Assembly: GCA_018350325.1 (NCBI GenBank)
Contig: JAEVLN010000016.1
Location: forward strand, 858,193-922,192
DNA length: 64,000 bases
DNA from: Globodera rostochiensis
Taxonomy: Eukaryota; Nematoda; Chromadorea; Rhabditida; Heteroderidae
Direction: 5' to 3'
The first letter of the stretch is position 1. Each line of letters starts with the position of its first letter. Shown here in pieces: positions 56,613-64,000 of the stretch. The notes under the pieces are model-generated. The model did not search any database. It was not told the origin of the DNA and was given only the letters and a program-made list of their open reading frames with translations. The position numbers and the translations under genes were made by a program.

Positions 56613-59160
56613 TAATACTACATTTTTCTCAATTTTACTCATTCTTTTTAAAAATAGCCCATCTTTAGCACACACACACACATTTTTTTGTTCTCGGCTT
56701 TTTGTCGAGAGAGGGATTACCACCGATTAGTGTGTGTGCTGTGTATATTTTGTCAGGGCACCGGACGCGCGCGCGCGTTGAGAACAATTGAAAGGGCGAT
56801 GTAAGAAAAAAAAAAAAAGGGGGAAAAAAATTTACGCAAAAATTGGGGGGGGGGGGGGGAGCACACAAAAATATTTATTGTGAGGCAGAGGAGTCATTCA
56901 TTCATATAGTGCGAACAGCAACAGCAGCAACAGCAACAGCAAGCAGTGTTTTAAATGTTGGAACAAAAATTGATTGAAAAAATTTAAAATTTAAATTTAA
57001 AATTATTTCTTATTGAATTTAGGGGTCATTTTTGCACTAACAAACAAAACAAAGCCATTTTCATTCATTTTTGTCATTTTGTTTTTGAATTTGGCATTTT
57101 GTCTCGTGCTATTTGAACAATGCCTAAAGCATTTGCGCGTAATCCCCCCCCCCCCGGAGTCCGATAATTCCGACCCCCCGGGTTTGGTCGGGCATGCCTC
57201 TTATTCCCGGAGTTCGGTAAAAATCCGGGCTCAGTTTTGGACGGGGAATCGTTGCCCCCTAGGGGAATTCCGGATTTTTGCCCCTTGTTTTAATGTTTTT
57301 TTCTATAACATTTTTTGCATTTAAGTCTTTGCCGTCATTTTTTGTCCATTTAAATTGTGAAAATTATTTTTTTGATTTTTACCCTCTTTTATTTATACAA
57401 TCTCCCCCCCCCCCCTCCGTTCTCTCTTCTCTTTCTCTTCCGGATGATGATGTGTGTATAAAAGGGCGTATCCCCTCCAGCGCGTACATTGCACTTCACA
57501 CCCCCCCCCCCCCCCCCCCCCCCTACAACATGCATGCAGAGCAATACGAACGAATTTTGCCTTTTCAAGGTGATTTTTATAGGCAGACGCCCCCCTCCCC
57601 CCCTCCGGGGAGGGAACGGCGGGCGGCGAAACGACGTGTTCGCACTCTCAACTTTTCTTTTTGTTCTTTCTCTGTTGCCCCTTCGGCGATGGTGGGTGCT
57701 GCTTTTAGTTGGGCTCGCGCGCGCGCGCGTATGTGTGTGTGTATGTATGAGACACTCTCCTCTCGAGGAGTTCAGAGAGCGCAAAGAGGTGCAAAACTCG
57801 AGAGTTCGGTAGCATAGAATAAGCGGTCAGAGTGCAGCACATGATCCATCTTTTCTCTCACTCTCTGCCCACCCCCCACCGCATTCTTTGTTCTGTGCCG
57901 CCTGCCAATGCCGTGGAGCAGCTCCCCCTTAATAATCCCGGAATTTCTCATCCCTGCATTAAGAGATGGGGGGACAAAGTCTGAAAAAAGTGTACAAACA
58001 GTAAGTAACCCCCGGGGGGGGGGGGGGTGGGAAGCGCACACACATCCCAAACATCCCTGGAAGCGCAATGGACGACGATTATGGGTGAGGGAGGAGAGAA
58101 TGTGGGTTAAAATCATCCGCGATCCCCGGCAGCGTCTCACGCTTTTGCACTTCCACCAGCAGGGGCGGGGAGAGGAGGAGGGGGAGGAACACTTTGATGA
58201 TTGGCATCACATGAGGACAGAACGGGCGGACGGACGGACGCGGACGACGGTGTGGGGATGATGGCGGGGGGTGGGGAGGGGGGGGGGGAGTTGCCACATC
58301 GCTTCTTCTTTCACATTATGAAATCTCCCCTCTTTTTAATGACATTGTCACTAGGGATGTTCTCGAGACTTGAAATTTACCGAGACTCGAGAGTCCAAAT
58401 CGAGAACCGAGAAAATGACACCGAGACTCAAGAGTCGAGACCGAGAAATGACACCGAGACTCGAGACCGAGACTCTCGAACATCCCTAATTGTCACCTCG
58501 CTGAAATGGTTTGAAAATGAAAAATGCTACTTTTTCGCATTGGCATTTTCTGTTTCCAGCTCAAAAATTGTGCAGAAACAACTTTTTGTGTGTGTGCTGT
58601 CACTTGTCCCCATGGGGGTGTGATATGATCATGTTCGAGATTTTTCGATGATCTTGAACGAATCTCGATCGTTTAAAATTTTTTTTTCGAGATTTTTCAA
58701 GATTTTCGATTGTACTCTCTCGATCGCTCCCCAAGTCCGATCTCTAGAGAGGAGTGAGTGTTCGTCCCTCCGGGTGATCCAAATTTCTCTTTTTTTTTTA
58801 ATCAATTATTTTTGCCAATTCCCCCCCCCCCCGCCCATTTTTCATTTTCCAAAAATACCCCCAACACACAGCATACACGCGCGCGTGTGCGCGTGTGTGT
58901 GCCCCGCGCGCGTTGCGTACGTGCTAAAATTGTGGCAAAAATGTTGTGGAAAGAAAGAAAGAAAGAAGAATTGAAATTGAAAAAATGAATGAAAGAAGAA
59001 ATAGGAGAAGCCTGTGAATATATGCGAGAGCAATAACGTCGTTTATTCATGCTTCATCTTCCCAACTCCCCCTCCCGCTGAACACCGCCAACCCGTCCTC
59101 CGTCCGTACTTTTGATGGGCGCATGGGACGCGGAGTTAAAGCCTCCCCCCCCCCACCTTC
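56613..59160. other. Gene-poor region with GC/GT alternating and homopolymer tracts
   Basis: Alternating purine-pyrimidine tracts (CGCGCGCGCG near 56766, 57716-57745, 58877-58910) and G/C homopolymers (56845, 57402, 57501, 58013, 58277, 58820). AACAGCAACAGCAGCAACAG at about 56910-56945. A hAT-like MITE lies at 58352-58488. A short candidate coding start, MHAEQYERILPFQ at 57530-57569 followed by GTGATT, is too weak to call. Confidence 0.45.
58352..58488. mobile_element. hAT-like MITE, TSD ATTGTCAC
   Basis: Perfect ends TAGGGATGTTC / GAACATCCCTA. Exact duplications ATTGTCAC at 58344-58351 and 58489-58496. The interior reiterates ACCGAGACTCGAGA words. Confidence 0.93.
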
Positions 59161-59164
59161 TTTG

Positions 59165-59830
59165 GCAGCAAATTCAGCCCCCTGGGCGATTCAATGAGCG
59201 GAAATTCAGTGCCATCATCGGCTTCAACCTCCTTTGGCACATCCCCTAGCCCCTAGCCCCCTGAGCGATTCGGTTTGGGTATCGGGAAATTCAGTGCCAT
59301 CAGCTTCATTCAACCTCCTTTGGCACATCCCCTAGCCCCTAGCCCCCTGAGCGATTCGGTTTGGGTATCGGGAAATTCAGTGCCATCAGCTTCATTCAAC
59401 CTCCTTTGGCACATCCCCTAGCCCCCCCCCCCCCCTGGGCGAGCCAATTTGATGTTGGAAAATTCAGTGCCATCAGCTTCATTCAACCTCCTTTGGCACA
59501 TCCCCTAGCCCCTAGCCCCCTGAGCGATTCGGTTTGGGTATCGGGAAATTCAGTGCCATCAGCTTCATTCAACCTCCTTTGGCACATCCCCTAGCCCCCC
59601 CCCCCCCTGGGCGAGCCAATTTGATGTTGGAAAATTCAGTGCCATCAGCTTCATTCAACCTCCTTTGGCACATCCCCTAGCCCCTAGCCCCCTGAGCGAT
59701 TCGGTTTGGGTATCGGGAAATTCAGTGCCATCAGCTTCATTCAACCTCCTTTGGCACATCCCCTAGCCCCCCCCCCCCCCTGGGCGAGCCAATTTGATGT
59801 TGGAAAATTCAGTGCCATCAGCTTCAATTG
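59165..59830. repeat. About 85-bp tandem array, about 8 copies
   Basis: Units contain GAAATTCAGTGCCATCAGCT, TCATTCAACCTCCTTTGGCA and CATCCCCTAGCCCC. Two subtypes alternate: one continues TGAGCGATTCGGTTTGGGTA, the other a C run then TGGGCGAGCCAATTTGATGT, making a dimeric higher-order repeat. Confidence 0.92.
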
Positions 59831-60052
59831 GTGGAAACCCGCAGTTGGACAAAATTTGCTTGCCATCGCACCACCCTTAAAACCCCCCTGAGCAGTTCAG
59901 AGCCATACAATTCAGTATCTACTTTTTTCCCACCCAAACCTTACCGAGTTTTTGGAAGCTTTTTTTAGTCCGTCACGTCAATGTGTACAGGCGGAGAAGC
60001 CGACGGCAGAAAATTTACACCCCCCCCGCCTCCCCATTTTTTTGTGCCCACT

Positions 60053-60505
60053 CGGTACACCTCGATTCGGCGCGGCACGATTCGGCGCGGCACGATTCGG
60101 CGCGGCACGATTCGGCGCGGCACGATTCGGCGCGGCACGATTCGGCGCCGACAAGTTTTTCGTTATAACTTAGTTCAAAGTCAACTAAACCAAACATACT
60201 TCGTATCATTCGAAAGCATGTAATAAGTAGAAGCTTAAAAAGGCAAAAGCTAAGCGATTCGACTTAAATAAAAAAAGTTATGGCACCATAACTAAAAGTT
60301 GGCACGAAAAATGGAAATTTTCAAAGATTTTAAGCTATAACTTTTTTTTGAAAAGACAAATCGGTTTGCTTTAGCTTGATCAAAGGTTCAGCATACTAAG
60401 AGCTTTCGAATGATACGAAGTATGTTTGGTTTAGTTGACTTTGAACTAAGTTATAACGAAAAACTTTTCGGCGCCGAATCGTGCCGCGCCGAATCGTGGT
60501 GCTCC
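60053..60505. mobile_element. Fold-back element with tandem ACGATTCGGCGCGGC, TSD GTGCCCACT
   Basis: Exact 9-bp duplications GTGCCCACT at 60044-60052 and 60506-60514. The left arm begins with about six tandem 15-mers (ACGATTCGGCGCGGC); the right arm has two. Inner arms match for about 100 bp (AACTTAGTTCAAAGTCAACT... inverted near 60417-60470). The core AAAAGCTAAGCGATTCGA / AAAAAAAGTTATGGC is shared with 37496-37878. Confidence 0.88.
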
Positions 60506-61019
60506 GTGCCCACTGGGCAATTCAGTGGTACTGAATAATTAAGGCCTGAAAAGCTCCAAAATTCATCATTTCGAACTCTTTGCTTGCACAATCAGATTTA
60601 AATAATTGGGTTTTTGGTGGTAGTTGAAGGTGTTCATTTGCTTTTTGCCCACATTGTGCCCCACCCCCGAAAAATTTTCCCCATTTTTAGGCTTAAACAC
60701 AACGCCAACACCACCCACACCCAAACAGTTTATATGGCATTTAGCAGCCAACTTTCACACACACACACATATACATAAAATGTTAAATTAACATTTTCGG
60801 GTTCCCAAAACTCTTCTTTTTTTTCTCGTTTTTGTTCTCCGAGTGTGAACGAACCATTCCATTTTTGGTACAAAATTAAATTCCATGTTCAAAAAAAAAT
60901 TTGCGCTATGTGAGAACGCGGGCAGCGTTTTGATTTGTGCCTGCTTAACACCTGCAGTGTTCGGATACCGAAGAACAAAATTAGCTGCTGCCTGTCGGCT
61001 TGATGTAATTCATTCAAGA
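60506..61019. other. Intergenic spacer
   Basis: AT-rich DNA with a CA dinucleotide run (about 60756-60770). It ends with the first CACCTGCAGTGTTCGGATAC segment that belongs to the following satellite. No gene seen. Confidence 0.5.
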
Positions 61020-61815
61020 CCGTATAATTTAGGCTTAGGCTTAACCGGATAATTTAGGCTTAGGCTTAACCAAAATTCTTTGATTGGCCTTATTAACACC
61101 TGCGGTGTTCGGAAACTGAAGAACAATTAATTTATTCAGACCTAATTTAGGATTAGGCTTAACTGGATAATTTAGGCTTAGGCTTAACCAAAATTCTTTG
61201 ATTGGCCTTATTAACCCCTACGGTGTTCGGATACCGAAGAACAATTAGCTGCCTCTTGGTAATTCATTCAAGGCCGGATATAATTTAGGCTTAGGCTTAA
61301 CCGAATAATTTAGGCTTAGGCTTAACCAAAATTATTTGATTGGCCTTATTAACACCTGCGGTGTTCGGATACTGAAGAACAATTAGCTGCCTGTTGTAAT
61401 TCATTCAAGACCGTATAATTTAGGCTTAGGCTTAACCAAAATTCTTTGATTGGCCTTATTAACACCTGCGGTGTTCGGAAACTGAAGAACAATTAATTTA
61501 TTCAGACCTAATTTAGGATTAGGCTTAACCGGATAATTTAGGCTTAGGCTTAACCAAAATTCTTTGATTGGCCTTATTAACACCTGCGGTGTTCGGATAC
61601 TGAAGAACAATTAGCTGCCTGCTGTAATTCATTCAAGGCCGGATATAATTTAGGCTTAGGCTTAACCGAATAATTTAGGCTTAGGCTTAACCAAAATTAT
61701 TTGATTGGCCTTATTAACACCTGCGGTGTTCGGATACTGAAGAACAATTAGCTGCCTGTTGTAATTCATTCAAGACCGTATACTTTAGGCTTAGGCTTAA
61801 CCAAAATTAGCATTT
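61020..61815. repeat. Satellite carrying nematode telomere motif (TTAGGCTTAGGC)
   Basis: Higher-order tandem array built from AATTTAGGCTTAGGCTTAAC plus ATTCTTTGATTGGCCTTATT, AACACCTGCGGTGTTCGGAT, TGAAGAACAATTAGCTGCCT and ATTCATTCAAG. TTAGGCTTAGGCTTAACC occurs about ten times. TTAGGC is the telomere repeat of most nematodes, so these are interstitial telomere-like units embedded in a satellite. Sub-units recur at about 110-140 bp and the combined pattern at about 300 bp. Confidence 0.9.
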
Positions 61816-62270
61816 TCGCTTAATCACCTGCCGCTGGTTATCGCCCGCGGGTCCCCACGGCGGGTTGCCAAGCCTAAGCAAGCTGACCGGGAGGGGGGGG
61901 GGGATTTAGGCCATTTTACCGTTTTACGGTTAAAAAATTTGAACTTTGGACCGACAGAGAAGCGTTAAAGAATTTTTAGTTTTCAAAAAAGTGCCAAAAT
62001 TGTAACTAAAAAATATACAAATGCATATAAAAATTCGGGCCCTAATAATTCAGTAGCATTATTTATTGCCGTAAATTTTCCCCTGTGGGCAAATTTTTTT
62101 GTTGTTATATGTTTATTATCTTCTTTTTCAGCAACATAAATATTTGGAAAATGTCATTTGTGAGCAGTAGCAGCACACTGTCCGTCCGTTCTCTCATTTG
62201 TCAAAGCTTTCCACAATTTTTTTTGATCATCTGAATCTAAGGCTTGCTCCCCGACACCGAACCCCGACTT
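61816..62270. other. Intergenic spacer
   Basis: Mixed sequence with a G run at 61895-61903 and no recognisable gene, RNA or transposon end. Confidence 0.45.
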
Positions 62271-62273
62271 TTT

Positions 62274-62735
62274 TTGTTTGGTCGGGGGTTTTCGTCCCCG
62301 ACTTTTCCCGCCCCCGAGGGGACGGGGAGCAAACCCCCCGACCTTTCCCGCCCCCGAGGGGTTGGGGGTTTTCGTCCCCGACCTTTCTCGCCCCCTGAGG
62401 GGTCGGGGGGTCCCCGACTTTTCCCGCCCCCGGAGGGGTCGGGGGTTTTCGTCCCCGACCTTTCCCGCCCCCGAGGGGTCGGAGGTTTTCGTCCCCGACC
62501 TTTCTCGCCCCCTGAGGGGTCGGGGGTCCCCGACTTTTCCCGCCCCCGGAGGGGTCGGGAGTTTTCGTCCCCGACTTTTCCCGCCCCCGAGGGGTCGGGA
62601 GTTTTCGTTCCCTACCTTTTCCGCCCCCGAGGGGTCGGGGGTTTTCGTCCCCGACCTTTCCCGCCCCCGAGGGGTCGGAGGTTTTCGTCCCCGACTTTTC
62701 CCGCCCCCGAGGGGTCGTGGAGCAAACCCCCAACT
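62274..62735. repeat. 39-bp GC-rich minisatellite
   Basis: About 12 copies of CCCGAGGGGTCGGGGGTTTT plus CGTCCCCGACCTTTCCCGC. Units are partly self-complementary (CCCCGAC / GTCGGGG). Frames on both strands are open through the array because of its composition. Confidence 0.93.
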
Positions 62736-64000
62736 TTAAATGATAAAACAATTATTACACAAGCTTTAAATGAATGAATTGATGCACTTATTTCAGTCAC
62801 ATCCCCCCACATGAATTTCGGAATGGCGAATGAAAATAATTACAACTTTAAAATGCGCACGTCCCCCCCCCCCGCCCCCCGCCAGAGTCCATCACATTAA
62901 ATCCCCATTTTCCACACAGCGCGAACACATTTATTTGCACACCCGGCGCGGCGCTGTACACATCACATAGACGAAGAGGTGGTGGTGGCGGTGGTTGAAA
63001 ATTTTGTCGCGGTTTTTGCCCCCCTCCGGCGGGAGCGGGGGGGAGGGGAGGTTGCCGTCGTCGCCGGCGGCGCTGCTGCTGCTGCTGTCACTGTTTCATT
63101 ATTTTTTTCTACTACCGGTTGGCCCCCCTCCCCTCCCATCCCCCATCAACCAGCAGCAGTGGGCTTAATCGCTTCGCTGCGCTGCTGCTCGAGAGTCTCG
63201 TCAAGAGGTGTGTGTCATCACTTGCTGCTGCTTCTGTTCGAGAGTGGTGGATAAATAAATGCACTTTCTCCACCCCCCCCCCTCCTTGTCCCCCTATTCC
63301 GTCCCCCCCCCCCCCCAGCGCTGCATTTTGACTTTTTTTTTACTCTTCTTGTACTATTTCCACCCCACACGTTTGCACAAACATTTCCTCCACCCCCCTT
63401 CAGCGATCCGCGATCCCCCAGCCGTGCCCTGAAGTCTCCCTCCCTCCCCCCCCCCCCCGGGGGGGGGGGAGGGGACGATGCTCTTTTGGCGGGCGCTCTC
63501 CTCCTATTTCACTTCATTTCACTTTCTTCTTCCCCCCCCCCCCCCCACATTCCGCCTCTCGCGTTCGTTTTGTGTTCTGCTCCTCACTAAGAGGCTTTTG
63601 CCCCACTTTCACTCCCTCCCCTCCCCCCCCCCCCGGCGCTTTGCCCCCCCCCCCCCCCCGCTTTTTGCTCGTCGGTTGAAGTGTGTGTGTGTACGGGGGC
63701 CAGCAGAAGAAATTTTTGGAAAAAATGGGAACATTATTTCCCCGTTCCGTACGTCCGTCCCCCCGTCCTTCGTTCGTGTTCCCCTTTTAGCCCGTGCCCC
63801 CGTCCTTTTCATGGATGGGTGTGCTTCCTCCCCTCCCTTTTCCCTTAACTGTCAATTTTCTCAACCACATTAGTGGAGAAGAAACAGATGGGGCGGGAGG
63901 GGTGCGGGGAGGGGGGGGGGTGCCTGCCGCTTTTGCCCGCCATCCCCCGGGGCGCTTTTTCCAATCTTCCTGCTGCCCCCCCCCACTTCCACCCGCCCAG
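62736..64000. other. Gene-poor low-complexity right end
   Basis: C and G homopolymers (62863-62880, 63276-63285, 63306-63318, 63446-63470, 63533-63545, 63625-63659), CTGCTG triplets (63072-63086, 63180-63190, 63222-63232) and GTGTGTGT tracts. Open frames are Pro/Ser-rich and cross homopolymers. No gene called. Confidence 0.5.

Noticed and set aside
62227..62777. Frames of about 175 residues on both strands over the GC-rich array
   Set aside because: Composition of the 39-bp repeat keeps frames open; there is no gene signature.

Overview
This 64 kb window is animal nuclear DNA, almost certainly from a nematode. Seven protein-coding loci were rebuilt by hand from exons joined at GT-AG (once GC-AG) introns, most acceptors reading TTTCAG or TTTTAG as in nematodes. 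Recognisable proteins are UQCRQ (two copies), URM1, a PUF/Pumilio protein, NDUFA7, ARP6 (ACTR6) and SF3B4. A satellite near the right end carries TTAGGCTTAGGC, the nematode telomere motif. Compact same-strand gene pairs suggest operons. A plant-parasitic cyst nematode or relative would fit, but that is a guess. A 10-base N gap at 23146-23155 shows that this is a draft assembly.

Layout. 1-1123 is a 16-bp tandem array open to the left. About 1574-12484 is an 11 kb 19-bp satellite with an MluI-type ACGCGT in each unit. 12.5-20.2 kb is gene-poor: pyrimidine and G/C microsatellites, a nested transposon complex (16183-17898) and a 45-bp array. 20.2-22.6 kb holds exons of an unrecognised plus-strand gene interrupted by a fold-back element. 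24.06-25.57 kb holds a minus-strand gene for a small mucin-like membrane protein.

26.1-40.3 kb is the core gene block. UQCRQ copy A, URM1 and PUF lie on plus with short gaps. UQCRQ copy B and NDUFA7 lie on minus. The two UQCRQ copies form an inverted segmental duplication (about 26.14-27.78 and 36.32-38.29 kb) with identical coding sequence but different intronic transposons. 41.0-50.4 kb holds ARP6 (11 exons) then SF3B4 (11 exons), both on plus and 350 bp apart. From 50.4 kb to the end I find no convincing gene: it is a run of minisatellites (80, 25, 112, about 85 and 39 bp), a telomere-motif satellite, fold-back elements and C/G-rich low-complexity DNA.

The genes are housekeeping: respiratory complexes I and III, ubiquitin-like tRNA thiolation/urmylation, mRNA control, chromatin remodelling and U2 snRNP splicing. 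The most unusual features are a PUF protein expanded to about 14 PUM repeats, a large set of short hAT-like elements with clean 8-bp target duplications and interiors made of reiterated short words, fold-back elements with 9-bp target duplications sharing a conserved core, and the inverted UQCRQ duplication. URM1 and NDUFA7 each need one homopolymer-length change to read through, which points to assembly errors or recent decay.
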